29,175 nt of DNA from JBBQQK01 sp038216025 (lineage in GTDB: Bacteria > Patescibacteriota > UBA1384 > XYA2-FULL-43-10 > 1-14-0-10-43-13). The stretch lies in assembly GCA_038216025.1 (NCBI GenBank), contig JBBQQK010000006.1:1-29175 (forward strand). Direction: 5' to 3'. The notes below the pieces were generated by a model, which searched no databases, was not told where the DNA came from, and saw only the letters and a program-made list of their open reading frames with translations. Position 1 is the stretch's first letter. Every line of letters starts with the position of its first letter. The translations under genes were made by a program, and so were the position numbers. Positions 11,507 through 19,842 of this stretch are shown in pieces.

Positions 11507-12940
11507 TTAGTCTCCTATTACCGTGTCTGAGCCATGAATCTCTTTGCCTTTGGCCTCTTCTGCTAATTGGACATGAACATCTTTGAGTTGTTTTTCGGAA
11601 ATGGCCGAAGGTGCATCCATCATCACATCTCTGGCGTCGCCTGTCTTTGGAAAAGCCATGACTTCTCTTATAACATTTTCGCCGGCCAAAATAGCACAGA
11701 TACGATCAATTCCGGGTGCGATGCCGCCATGAGGAGGAGCGCCATATTCAAAAGCTTCCAACATATGTCCGAATCTTCTGCCTTTTTCTTCCTCTGATAC
11801 GCCAAGCAAATCAAACATTCTGTTTTGAATATCTCTTTTGTGAATCCTGATTGAGCCGCCAGCAATTTCAAAACCATTCAAAACTAGATCATAGGCATAA
11901 GCTCTAGCTTCTTCTGGCTTTTCATCTAGAAGGTGAATATCTTCTTCATTTGGCATCGTAAACGGATGATGGGAAGAAACTAATTTTTTATCAGTTTGTG
12001 AATATTTGAATAAAGGCACATCAACTAACCACATAAAAGCTAGTTCTTCTTTGTCTTCCTTGTTTTCCCTTAGATCGGGCTTATCTGTACCATATTTTTC
12101 CATACATTCTTTATACGTAATTCTTGGAAATGGTACTTGTGAAATCTTTTTATCTGGGCAAACTGTTTTAACCATTTCAATCATCATATTTTCAATCAGC
12201 TCCCAAACATCTTCTTGTTTTACAAAGCTCATCTCCATATCAAGTTGCGTGAACTCAGGTTGCCTGTCCCCTCTTTGGTCTTCATCGCGGAAACACCGGG
12301 CAATTTGAAAGTATTTTTCCATGCCGCCAACCATCAAAAGTTGTTTAAACTGTTGTGGGCTTTGAGGCAATACGTAAAAGTAGCCGGGATAAAGTCTTGC
12401 AGGCACTATATACTCCCGAGCACCTTCTGGCGTCGATTTTGTTAGATATGGGGTTTCTATTTCGCGAAAGCCGTCTTTCCAAAGATATTCTCTAAAAAAT
12501 CGGATTACTTCATGGCGCATAGTTATATTCTTTGTCATTCTTTCGGAGCGAAGGTCGAGATAGCGGTATTTTAAGCGTAATTCTTCATCAATTCCAAGAG
12601 TATTTTTATCAATTTCAAAAGGAGGAGTTTTTGCCTCATTCAATACTTCAAGATCAATTGCTTCCATTTCAACTGTGCCTGTAACCAGATTGGTGTTGAC
12701 CAACTTTTCAGGACGAGCTTTAACGAGGCCAGTGAGGGACAATACCCATTCCGGTCTAACGTCTTTAATCTTTTCGTAAGCTGCTGAGCCAGGGACAACC
12801 ACTATTTGCAATAAGCCAGTTATGTCTCGCATGTCTATAAATACAATTTTGCCGTGATCCCTGCGGGTATTCACCCAACCCATTACCGTTACCGTTTCCC
12901 CCACTTTTTTCACTGTTTCTTTAATGTAAATTCTTTTCAT
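11507..12940 (-). CDS. aspS: Aspartyl-tRNA synthetase, bacterial type lacking the GAD domain
   Basis: Charges tRNA-Asp (or Asp/Asn tRNAs if non-discriminating). Residues 1-105 are the OB-fold anticodon-binding domain (VMGWVNTRRDHGKIVFIDMRD). The class II core follows: FRDEDQRGDRQPEF at 217-230 (motif 2) and GGIAPGIDRI at 405-414 (motif 3). It is 477 residues against about 590 for typical bacterial AspRS. The loss is precise: DKPDLR (286-291) is followed by about 9 linker residues and then AFMWLVDVPLF, so the GAD insertion normally found there is gone. The rest looks intact. AAAAGGAT lies just before the ATG. It sits 50 bases downstream of pheT in a synthetase cluster. No asnS or gatCAB is in the window, so discrimination cannot be judged from context. 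Confidence 0.96.
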   Translation of the reverse strand: MKRIYIKETVKKVGETVTVMGWVNTRRDHGKIVFIDMRDITGLLQIVVVPGSAAYEKIKDVRPEWVLSLTGLVKARPEKLVNTNLVTGTVEMEAIDLEVLNEAKTPPFEIDKNTLGIDEELRLKYRYLDLRSERMTKNITMRHEVIRFFREYLWKDGFREIETPYLTKSTPEGAREYIVPARLYPGYFYVLPQSPQQFKQLLMVGGMEKYFQIARCFRDEDQRGDRQPEFTQLDMEMSFVKQEDVWELIENMMIEMVKTVCPDKKISQVPFPRITYKECMEKYGTDKPDLRENKEDKEELAFMWLVDVPLFKYSQTDKKLVSSHHPFTMPNEEDIHLLDEKPEEARAYAYDLVLNGFEIAGGSIRIHKRDIQNRMFDLLGVSEEEKGRRFGHMLEAFEYGAPPHGGIAPGIDRICAILAGENVIREVMAFPKTGDARDVMMDAPSAISEKQLKDVHVQLAEEAKGKEIHGSDTVIGD

Positions 12941-12989
12941 ATAATCCTTTTGTGAATCGCTGTTAACTAGTTATCGGCGTTTTGTTTAA

Positions 12990-15248
12990 TTATTTGTCTC
13001 TCAGTTTTGCGCTGAAATTATTTTCTACTTCTTTTACTACTGTATTGATTATATCGTCTGCTTCAATGTCTGTGAGTGTACGTTCTGCATGCTGCAGGTA
13101 GAGATGGAACGCTATATTTTTGTTATTATCTCCAAATCTTTCATGTGCAAATTCATCAAATAGTTCTACTCTGTTTATCAAGGCCGATACGTTATAAATG
13201 ATATCAGCCACCATATCGGCGTCGGTATCTTTATTTAAAATGAAAGCCAAATCTCTTGTTAATGAAGGGAATTTAGATATCGGTCGGTAGTGGATGTTTT
13301 TAGCAAATATTTTGAGTGACAAGTCTTTTTCTTCAAAATTGCTGTTTTCAATAAGTTTTTCAGTGCTGATCTCTAAAAAATAAGTCACGGGCTTTCGAAT
13401 CTTGTATTTTAAAAGTTCGTCTCGACTCAACTCATTGATTTCAATAGGTTCTTGGTAATTGAGCTCTCTCTTTAGCGATTCTAAGGCCTTTTCCAACATC
13501 TTCTTGGCGTTTTTACCAGAGGAAGCGAGAGCTATATTCGTATTTTCTGATTCTTTGGTAAAGACATTTCCCACTTCGAAGATTAATATCGGATCGAAAG
13601 TTGGATTTTTTGCGATGGTCTTTAGCAGGCCGGGAATAAGGGAATTTCGCATGTATTTATTTTCAGGTTGTACCGGATTGGCGAGTTCTAGCAAATTTGT
13701 AACATCAAGATTGGCAACTTTCGCATCTTCTTCTGAAATTATTGAATAGGCTGCAATTTCAGAAAAACCATTTTCCACTAAGATATCTTTAATAAATTCT
13801 TTTTTATAATAATTTGATTTTGGAGGAAGAGTTGTTTTAGGCAGAGGTACCGGAGTGATTTTATTTAAGTCGTACACCCGTCCGACTTCTTCCGCTAAAT
13901 CTTGCCATATTGATATATCTGCACGCCATGAAGGGACTTTAGCAACATTGTTTTCCAAAGTGAATCCCAAAGAAGACAGAATATCGTTGATTTTGTCGTT
14001 AGCCAATTCTAATCCAAGAATTGAATTGATCTTGTCGTATGGAACGGTGATTTCTCTGGTTTCGTATTCTTTTGCAATTTGTTTTTTAATATCGATAACC
14101 TGGCCGCCTGCTATGTCGGTGATCATTTTAGTTGCTTTGTTTAGTGCCAGCTCTATTACCAAAGGGTCAACATTGCGTTCAAAGCGATAGGAAGCTTCTG
14201 TCGACAAGTTAAGAATTTTTGAGCTTTTTCTAATGACAGTAGAAGCAAAAAGAGCTGCTTCTAATATAATTTCTGTGGTATCTTTGGATATTTCTGAGTT
14301 TTGCCCGCCCATTACACCGGCAACGGCAATTGCCTTTTCTTTATCTGCAATAACTAGATTGTCAGGAGTCAAATGTCTGATTTCTCCATCTAAAGTGACT
14401 ATATCTTCCAGGTCATTTGCGCGGCGGACAATAATAGAATGATCCAATACTTTAGTGGCATCAAAGGCGTGCAGCGGCTCACCTAAATCTTGCATTACAT
14501 AGTTGGTAATATCGACAATATTGTTGATTGGTTTGGCGCCGATTGCTAAAAGCCGCTTCTTCAACCATTCTGGTGATTCTTCTATTTTTACATCTTTAAT
14601 GAAAGTACCTAAATAGCGCATGCAATCCTGACCACTTTCAATAGATACGGAAAGATCACTTTGTTCTGGATTCTCAATATCTATATCATCTTTTTTCAAT
14701 GACTGATTTGTAAGAGCTGCAATTTCTCTTGCGATACCTATATGGGAGAAGCAGTCGCCTCTATTTGGAGTTGGTTTTAGGTCAAAAACTGTGTCGCCTC
14801 TGGATATTTCGTTGAATTTTGTACCAACTTTAGTGTCTTCTGGCAATACAATAATTCCATTGTGGTCTTCCCCCAAGCCGAGTTCATCGGCAGCACAAAG
14901 CATACCGTTGGATTCAACGCCTCGTATGGTAGCAGATTTGATTTCAAATCCGCCAGGAAGTATAGCTCCCGTTTGAGCAAGAGGTACTTTTTGGCCAATT
15001 TCAATATTCGGCGCACCGCATACTACAACTTGTTCTGACGCACCGTTAAAAACGGTGGCCAATTGTAATCGATCAGCGTTGGGGTGTTTTTCAATTTTTA
15101 TAATTTGAGCTACTACCACTTTGTCATCGATAGATTTAATAATTCCTTCTACTTCAATGCCGGAAAAAGTGATTTTATTATCAAGCTCCTGGTCTGAAAT
15201 ATTTTCTATATCGATGTAGTCTTGTAGCCAACTTTTGAGTATTTTCAT
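12990..15248 (-). CDS. pheT: Phenylalanyl-tRNA synthetase beta subunit
   Basis: A 752-residue subunit of the (alpha-beta)2 enzyme that charges tRNA-Phe. Near the N-terminus is the EMAP-type tRNA-binding B1 domain (KHPNADRLQLATV, ILPGGFEIKSATIRG). The B3/B4 editing region is in the first half (LKPTPNRGDCFSHIGIARE, ITNYVMQDLGEPLHAFD). The B5 DNA-binding-like domain and the inactive synthetase core come next (EEVGRVYDLNKITPVPLP). A C-terminal FDX-ACB anticodon-binding domain ends the protein (PISKFPSLTRDLAFIL, RTLTDIEADDIINTVV). Length is only slightly below E. coli's, so beta is essentially complete although its alpha partner is trimmed. AGAGG lies 5 bases before the ATG; the gene begins 43 bases after pheS stops. 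Confidence 0.96.
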   Translation of the reverse strand: MKILKSWLQDYIDIENISDQELDNKITFSGIEVEGIIKSIDDKVVVAQIIKIEKHPNADRLQLATVFNGASEQVVVCGAPNIEIGQKVPLAQTGAILPGGFEIKSATIRGVESNGMLCAADELGLGEDHNGIIVLPEDTKVGTKFNEISRGDTVFDLKPTPNRGDCFSHIGIAREIAALTNQSLKKDDIDIENPEQSDLSVSIESGQDCMRYLGTFIKDVKIEESPEWLKKRLLAIGAKPINNIVDITNYVMQDLGEPLHAFDATKVLDHSIIVRRANDLEDIVTLDGEIRHLTPDNLVIADKEKAIAVAGVMGGQNSEISKDTTEIILEAALFASTVIRKSSKILNLSTEASYRFERNVDPLVIELALNKATKMITDIAGGQVIDIKKQIAKEYETREITVPYDKINSILGLELANDKINDILSSLGFTLENNVAKVPSWRADISIWQDLAEEVGRVYDLNKITPVPLPKTTLPPKSNYYKKEFIKDILVENGFSEIAAYSIISEEDAKVANLDVTNLLELANPVQPENKYMRNSLIPGLLKTIAKNPTFDPILIFEVGNVFTKESENTNIALASSGKNAKKMLEKALESLKRELNYQEPIEINELSRDELLKYKIRKPVTYFLEISTEKLIENSNFEEKDLSLKIFAKNIHYRPISKFPSLTRDLAFILNKDTDADMVADIIYNVSALINRVELFDEFAHERFGDNNKNIAFHLYLQHAERTLTDIEADDIINTVVKEVENNFSAKLRDK

Positions 15249-15290
15249 AATGCCTCTACCTACCGCTGTTCTGCTGTGCGGGTAAGATGA

Positions 15291-15971
15291 TTAAAATTGT
15301 TTTAAGAATCTAAGGTCTCCCGATCTGAAATATCGAATGTCATCAATTCCATATCTGACCATGACCGGTCGTTCCACGCCTGGACCGAAAGCAAAACCCG
15401 TATACTTTTCTGGATCTAGGCCCATATTTTGAATAACCTTGGGGTGAACCATGCCAGCTCCGCCAAGTTCTAGCCATTTGCCGCGAAACATTGCATCAAA
15501 CTCAATGCTTGGTTCTGTAAAAGGAAAGTGATGCGGCCGAAATCGTACTTTGGTATCTTCGCCAAGCATTTCTTTATAATATTCAGTCAGGATGTCGAAT
15601 AATTGGCTAATTTTAACTTTTTCGTCTACATATAAGCCTTCTAGTTGATAAAACATTATCTCGTGGCCGTAATCAGTCGCTTCATTTCGGTAGCATATGC
15701 CCGGTACTACTACACGAAAGGGAGGTTTGTGTGTTTCCCCATATCGCACTTGAGAATTTGAAGTTTGTGTTCGGAGTAGACGGCCGTCTTTGAGCCAAAA
15801 TGTGTCTTGAACATCACGCGATGGGTGGTCTGCTGGTACATTTAGAGCGTCAAAATTATACCATTCGGTATCGACTTCCGGCCCTTCAAAAACATCAAAT
15901 CCACGTGATTCAAAAAAATTGATAGACTTTCGTAAAAACGCAGTGACGGGATGTAAATTGCCTTTGATCAT
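15291..15971 (-). CDS. pheS: Phenylalanyl-tRNA synthetase alpha subunit, lacking the N-terminal coiled-coil arm
   Basis: A 226-residue catalytic subunit for tRNA-Phe charging. It begins MIKGNLHPVTAFLRK, which corresponds to about residue 110 of the usual 330-350-residue protein, so the N-terminal helical arm that contacts tRNA is absent. The class II catalytic core is complete: DTFWLKDGRLLRTQTSN, PGICYRNEATDYGHEIMFYQ and the C-terminal GFAFGPGVERPVMVRYGI. The start is credible because the ATG overlaps the TGA of the preceding gene as ATGA, a typical translational coupling, and no upstream in-frame PheS-like sequence exists there. Absence of the arm is a real feature of this gene, not a mis-called start. 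The protein works with the pheT product encoded next. Confidence 0.95.
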   Translation of the reverse strand: MIKGNLHPVTAFLRKSINFFESRGFDVFEGPEVDTEWYNFDALNVPADHPSRDVQDTFWLKDGRLLRTQTSNSQVRYGETHKPPFRVVVPGICYRNEATDYGHEIMFYQLEGLYVDEKVKISQLFDILTEYYKEMLGEDTKVRFRPHHFPFTEPSIEFDAMFRGKWLELGGAGMVHPKVIQNMGLDPEKYTGFAFGPGVERPVMVRYGIDDIRYFRSGDLRFLKQF

Positions 15972-16360
15972 ATGCTTGCCGTCCTCTTTGATTTATTTGT
16001 CTGAAAGAAAAGTTCAAGAAGAACTATGGCAATCATCAATGGAACGCCTACCCACAAATCAAGCAGTTTCATTCCTTTTAAAATCAGCAGAGTATCAACT
16101 CCAAGAGACACAAAAAAAGCCATTCTAACTGAAGGCCAGAAATATTTGTTGAGCGCCTCTGTTTTTTTTGATTTCAATTTAATGTAAATAATAAACATGC
16201 TGACGATTCCAGTGAGGGCTATGAGGAAAGAGGTATAGAAATTCAAAAAAATTCCTAGATTGGCTTGATATGGATTGTAATTGAAAATATTCAGCACTGT
16301 TGATGCTATCGCAAATAATGTTATAGAAAAAAGAAAAAAAAGATTACGCTTGAATGCCAT
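15968..16360 (-). CDS. Four-helix membrane protein of unknown function, coupled to pheS
   Basis: A 130-residue protein with four hydrophobic segments: about residues 6-25, 38-60, 77-95 and 100-117 (LLDLWVGVPLMIAIVLLELFF). Short basic ends (MAFKRN, NKSKRTASI) and a basic loop KLKSKKTEALNK after helix 2 suggest both termini and that loop are cytoplasmic. I do not recognise a family. Its stop overlaps the pheS start (ATGA), and it follows rbfA by 77 bases, so it is co-transcribed with translation genes. No Shine-Dalgarno is seen before the ATG. The upstream spacer carries the near-palindrome GATTGTACACAATC. Confidence 0.75.
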   Translation of the reverse strand: MAFKRNLFFLFSITLFAIASTVLNIFNYNPYQANLGIFLNFYTSFLIALTGIVSMFIIYIKLKSKKTEALNKYFWPSVRMAFFVSLGVDTLLILKGMKLLDLWVGVPLMIAIVLLELFFQTNKSKRTASI

Positions 16361-16437
16361 TAGAATTTCAATTAAGCCGTTAATTGGTTAAACCGGTAAA
16401 TTGATTGTACACAATCACAATTTAACAATTGAACAAA

Positions 16438-16764
16438 TTAACTTTCTTTTTTTATATCTCTAACTAATTTTTCGATTCTTTGTGCTCTAATTTCACGGTT
16501 ATCAGGGTAAAATCGTATTTTGGGTGTTCTGTAGATTGTCAGTCTTTTAGCGATTTGTTTTTGGACTTCTTTGGCATAAGTGTTTGCTAACTTTGTTGCT
16601 TCGTCGGCCCCTTTGAATGAAGCGATCCATATCTTAGCAAATCCGAGATCCTTTGCTACTTCTACTTCAGTTACTGTTATAAAAAATTCAGGAAAGAGTT
16701 TTTGCAGTTCTTTTGCAACCTCTTGTCCTACTAATTCATCAATTTTTTCCATTCGGTCTACCAT
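16438..16764 (-). CDS. rbfA: Ribosome-binding factor A
   Basis: A 108-residue KH-type protein that binds the 30S subunit late in assembly and helps 16S rRNA maturation. The pattern fits RbfA: N-terminal MVDRMEKIDELVGQEVAKEL, central VTEVEVAKDLGFAKIWIASF (the family's V-x-V-S-x-D-L-x-x-A-x-V strand), then LTIYRTPKIRFYPDN (family R-x-x-P-x-L-x-F). It is slightly shorter than E. coli RbfA, lacking a C-terminal tail. The ATG at 16764 is preferred over the one four codons later because an extended -10 box ends 8 bases upstream, leaving a nearly leaderless mRNA. It is the first gene of the leftward pheS/pheT/aspS group. Confidence 0.93.
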   Translation of the reverse strand: MVDRMEKIDELVGQEVAKELQKLFPEFFITVTEVEVAKDLGFAKIWIASFKGADEATKLANTYAKEVQKQIAKRLTIYRTPKIRFYPDNREIRAQRIEKLVRDIKKES

Positions 16765-16772
16765 ATATTCAC

Positions 16773-16802
16773 ACTATACCATAAAACGAGATGAATTTCT
16801 AA
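16773..16802 (-). promoter_or_regulatory. Extended -10 promoter of rbfA
   Basis: On the minus strand TGGTATAGT contains an extended -10 (TG-n-TATAGT, TATAGT at 16778-16773). A weak -35, TTAGAA (16802-16797), is 18 bases upstream. The -10 ends 8 bases before the rbfA ATG, predicting a leader of only 0-2 bases. Confidence 0.6.
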
Positions 16803-16892
16803 TAAAATAATACAATCAATTTACTTCTAAACCATTCGTTGCCATCGGGCCTATGGAGTTCGTCATTTGTGTTGTCAAATTTTAGATAAGTG

Positions 16893-16921
16893 TTGGTGAC
16901 CTGAGAAAAAACTGCTATAAA
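16893..16921 (+). promoter_or_regulatory. Promoter of the orphan 89-residue gene
   Basis: TTGGTG (16893-16898), a 17-base spacer and TATAAA (16916-16921). The transcript would start near 16928 and include the AAGGAG ribosome binding site at 16942-16947. It is divergent from the rbfA promoter. Confidence 0.6.
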
Positions 16922-16955
16922 TAAAAAGGCTTCCGCCAAAGAAGGAGTGGTAGAA

Positions 16956-17225
16956 TTGACGAAATTTCTAAATCAAGCTGCTGTCTTGCTTGCCGATAGA
17001 CTTCATGTGGAAGGCTATCGAGCGAGCATTATGTCCGGAGAGTCCACCGAATACTATAAGCTTTTTGCTCCGGATGGTCGCATTTTTGACTATCAAAACC
17101 GCTTTGATGAGCCGAGCGGCGTTGACAATACCGTTTTAGGCTTCAAACTAAGAAGCGGCCAGAACATTCAGTTGAACTTTGATGTTTCGAAAGATCTGCT
17201 AGACGCGTTGATCGCGCTCGACTAA
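16956..17225 (+). CDS. Small hypothetical protein with its own promoter and terminator
   Basis: An 89-residue soluble, acidic-to-neutral protein (MTKFLNQAAVLLADRLH, then EGYRASIMSGESTEYYKLF, ending LLDALIALD). The TTG at 16956 is preferred over the in-frame GTG at 16947 because that GTG lies inside the Shine-Dalgarno AAGGAG, which is 8 bases from the TTG. There is no signal peptide or membrane segment. The order helix, strand, strand, strand (GFKLRSGQNIQLNF), helix suggests a small alpha/beta fold. I do not recognise a family. It is a single-gene unit with a good promoter and a strong terminator right after the stop, oriented against both neighbours, so it is likely expressed independently. 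Confidence 0.7.
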   Translation: MTKFLNQAAVLLADRLHVEGYRASIMSGESTEYYKLFAPDGRIFDYQNRFDEPSGVDNTVLGFKLRSGQNIQLNFDVSKDLLDALIALD

Positions 17226-17228
17226 CAA

Positions 17229-17256
17229 AATGACCCCCGATCTTTAGGGGGTCATT
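17229..17256. terminator. Bidirectional terminator between the orphan gene and the M23 peptidase gene
   Basis: AATGACCCCC (17229-17238) and GGGGGTCATT (17247-17256) form a perfect 10-bp stem with an 8-base loop. T-rich sequence follows on both strands (TTTTG on the minus, GTTATAT on the plus), so it serves both converging units. Confidence 0.85.
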
Positions 17257-17284
17257 GTTATATAGTTGCCATTTCTTATAATAT

Positions 17285-18052
17285 TTAAAATAATGTTTTG
17301 GGGTCGATCCAGTTTGAAAGTTGTGCCTTATCTGTGGCGTAACCCTTAACATCAATGGCGCTGCCTTTGTGTACTCCAAAGTGTAAATGTTTTCTTGTAT
17401 TGCCGTTCTTTGAACTACAAGCAGGTGCCAATTCAGCAATCTTTTGTCCTTTTTTGAGAGTCGAGCCATTTTTTACGTTTACTTTGGTTAGATCAATATG
17501 GCCGTAATAAACAGTATACGTTTGTCCAGTTATATTATATTCGGCGATCAAGAGGCCGCCGTATCCATTTACAAAACCCGCTTGTCTTACTTTTCCATCA
17601 GATATTGAATAAACCGGTACATCAGCGTTGATTTCCTCTTTTGTTACCTCGAAGTCCGCCCCTGTATGATAACCAGCCATAGATTTACCGCTTTTGCAAA
17701 TATAGTCGGAATAATCTCCCTGCTTCACAGTTTCTGAAGGTATATTGCCATAAGGATTAAGCCATATTCTCTCATCTATATTTACATTTAACGGAGAAAT
17801 CAATTTAGAATTCACTTCCTGGTCGACAGGTGCTTTAACAGCAGCTGTCTCTTTCTTGCTAACTATTAACTCTGATGCTGGCTCGTTTGTCTCTGCTTTA
17901 TTATTAGCAGTATCTTGATCGACTTTTGCTCCGATGTTCTGCGGGCTAGTTGTCTGCGCAATTTCGTTTTTTGCTTTTGTTATTTGATAATAAAATCCTG
18001 CCGCGACCGTTAGCGTCACGCTCAAGATAGTAATTAAGATTACTTTTTTCAT
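17285..18052 (-). CDS. Secreted M23 (LytM-type) metallopeptidase
   Basis: A 255-residue exported protein expected to cut peptidoglycan cross-bridges or act as a cell-wall remodelling factor. The ATG at 18052 is chosen because AAGGAG lies 7 bases upstream and the signal segment starts there (MKKVILITILSVTLTVAAGF). Residues 25-85 are a low-complexity Ala/Thr/Glu/Lys linker. The peptidase domain (about 115-255) keeps all zinc and catalytic positions: His129 and Asp133 in YHTGADFEV, His185 in YYGHID, and His222-Leu-His224 in HLHFGVH. An active enzyme is therefore expected, not a degenerate LytM. The Shine-Dalgarno and a 97-base gap after the ABC permease gene suggest it is last in that leftward cluster or separately expressed. 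Confidence 0.92.
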   Translation of the reverse strand: MKKVILITILSVTLTVAAGFYYQITKAKNEIAQTTSPQNIGAKVDQDTANNKAETNEPASELIVSKKETAAVKAPVDQEVNSKLISPLNVNIDERIWLNPYGNIPSETVKQGDYSDYICKSGKSMAGYHTGADFEVTKEEINADVPVYSISDGKVRQAGFVNGYGGLLIAEYNITGQTYTVYYGHIDLTKVNVKNGSTLKKGQKIAELAPACSSKNGNTRKHLHFGVHKGSAIDVKGYATDKAQLSNWIDPKTLF

Positions 18053-18149
18053 ATTGGATCTCCTTGCGCTGAAGAATATAGCATGTTCTTCCCGCAATGA
18101 GTCAAGAGATATTTGATGATAGGTTCGATATTGACAGTCGCAAGGTGAT

Positions 18150-18917
18150 TTAACGTTCGATTTCCTGTCGCTTGAACGAATATATCGAAATTAAGGTCAA
18201 TACGATGATTAAAATTATGGAAGTAATTGCAGAAGGTAGAAATTTTGCATCAAATCCGTTGGTAATAAGTTCGGTATAGTGTTTAGTAATGAAATCAGGT
18301 GAATACTTGCTGATGGGCTTGATATAGCCAACCACCGTATTAAATAATATCATTCCGACAAATCCAATGATTGCGGCGCCGATGGTACTTTTAGCTATTG
18401 TGCTGCCAAGAAGGGTAAAGGTGGTCAGTACTAAAATGTTTATTAACAAAAGTAGGCATAAAACAACAAAATTACCCAAATTGACTGCGCCGAACAAAGA
18501 AGCCGTATATAAATAAAACACTACCGATGAAGCAAGAAAGGCTAACTTGATAATAAAACTGTAGGCTATAAATTTGGCCAGGATAAAATCTCTTCGTTTT
18601 ATCGGCTTAGTTAAAATTATCTCCAATGTCTTTTTTGTTTTCTCGTCAGCTATTGCACCGGCAACTATAAAAATCAAAATAAAGCCCAAAGTGCTCAGAT
18701 TCTTCACAAACTGATCAATTGCATCCTTGTTAGTGGGTTCGGGGATAGTAATTTCCAAGCCTGGAGTTGAAATGCTCTCAAATATTTTAGGCATCAATTT
18801 GGCGGTAATCGGAGATAAAATGGCAAAAAATATGAAGATAACAAAAACGATCAGTAACTTATTATTTCTTTTTAATTCCAAAAATTCTTTGTTGAGCAGA
18901 GCTAAAAAATTATTCAT
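18150..18917 (-). CDS. ABC-2 type transporter permease
   Basis: A 255-residue membrane subunit with six hydrophobic segments: one near residues 22-42 (LLIVFVIFIFFAILSPI), an outward loop with a conserved-looking PGLEI region to about 68, then segments near 74-90, 110-135, 140-165, 170-193 and 228-247. The pattern N-LLNKEFLELKRNNKLL and DEKTKKTLEIILTKPIKRRDFILAKF at 90-115 is typical of NatB/GldF-like ABC-2 permeases. Its ATG overlaps the end of the ATPase gene by 8 bases, so the two are translated together and form one exporter. The substrate is unknown. A Shine-Dalgarno (AAAGGAG) sits inside the ATPase's last codons. Confidence 0.9.
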   Translation of the reverse strand: MNNFLALLNKEFLELKRNNKLLIVFVIFIFFAILSPITAKLMPKIFESISTPGLEITIPEPTNKDAIDQFVKNLSTLGFILIFIVAGAIADEKTKKTLEIILTKPIKRRDFILAKFIAYSFIIKLAFLASSVVFYLYTASLFGAVNLGNFVVLCLLLLINILVLTTFTLLGSTIAKSTIGAAIIGFVGMILFNTVVGYIKPISKYSPDFITKHYTELITNGFDAKFLPSAITSIILIIVLTLISIYSFKRQEIER

Positions 18918-19842
18918 TTTTTTCTCCTTTGATCAAATCTATAAAAAGTTCTTCGGTTTCCGGCATTACCAAGCCATATTTTAAAATGCCAATGTCAAAC
19001 TGCGACAATAATTTTAAAGGCACATTTTCTTTCATAATAGTGTCATCTACGAGCTGAATTCTTAGTTTGTTTACATTTTTATCAATGTTTTTAACCCACT
19101 TTTGTTCTTTGAATGCGTTCACGATAACTTCAGGGTCGCTGTCAGTTTCTATTTCTAAAACGGGAGTGGCATAGTCTTCCTTCAACTTAGTTAATGGAGA
19201 AACTTTGATCAATTTGCCCTTGTTGATAATCGCAACCTCGTCGCATATGCGGTCAACATCGGACAATATGTGAGTTGATAAAAGAATAGTTTTGGTCTTC
19301 TTCAGCTCGCTTATAATTTCCAAGACCTCCTTCCGCCCTATGGGGTCTAAGGCCGAAACTGGTTCGTCCATTATTAGTAGCTCTGGATCATTGACCAGAG
19401 CTTGTGCAATACCAAGGCGTTGTTTCATGCCGTTTGAATAGGCGCCAATCTTTTTCTTAGCAGCACTCTTGAGCCCAACCAAAGCAAGTTTATCTTTTAT
19501 AAGTTTTTGGGCCTTGGTCTTTTCAATTCCAAAAATGTTAGCGATAAAATACAAATATTCTTCCCCATTCATCCAAGTATAGAGAGAGGGTTGCTCCGGT
19601 AAATACCCGATCAGCATATTTGTTTTTGTGCTACCAAATCCCACTTTCTGGCTGTTTATAAGTATTTCTCCGGAGGTACTCTTTGAAAGTCCGGCGATCA
19701 TCCTGATTGTGGTGGTTTTTCCTGCTCCATTTGGCCCCAGGAAGCCCAGTACTGTGTTTTTTGCAAGAGAAAAGGAGATGTTGTCTACGGCGGTAAAGCC
19801 ATCAAATTTCTTGGTTAAATTTTTGATTTCGAGCGCTGGCAA
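18910..19842 (-). CDS. ABC transporter ATP-binding protein (ABC-2 exporter type)
   Basis: A 310-residue ATPase that drives the adjacent permease. Walker A is GPNGAGKTT (36-44), the ABC signature is YSNGMKQRLGIAQAL (from 135; SNGMKQR replaces the usual SGGMKQR), and Walker B plus catalytic Glu160 is LLIMDEP (155-161). The D-loop SALDP and switch His191 (STHILSD) follow. Residues about 215-310 form the extra C-terminal domain common in NatA/BcrA-like ATPases. The start codon is TTG at 19842, immediately after the stop of the PLDc_N gene, with AAAGGAGG 6 bases upstream. Coupling to both neighbours indicates a three-gene transporter operon. Confidence 0.95.
   Translation of the reverse strand: MPALEIKNLTKKFDGFTAVDNISFSLAKNTVLGFLGPNGAGKTTTIRMIAGLSKSTSGEILINSQKVGFGSTKTNMLIGYLPEQPSLYTWMNGEEYLYFIANIFGIEKTKAQKLIKDKLALVGLKSAAKKKIGAYSNGMKQRLGIAQALVNDPELLIMDEPVSALDPIGRKEVLEIISELKKTKTILLSTHILSDVDRICDEVAIINKGKLIKVSPLTKLKEDYATPVLEIETDSDPEVIVNAFKEQKWVKNIDKNVNKLRIQLVDDTIMKENVPLKLLSQFDIGILKYGLVMPETEELFIDLIKGEKNE

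Noticed and set aside
16947..16955. GTG start for the orphan gene at 17 kb
   Set aside because: The GTG overlaps the Shine-Dalgarno AAGGAG itself; the TTG nine bases later has correct spacing.
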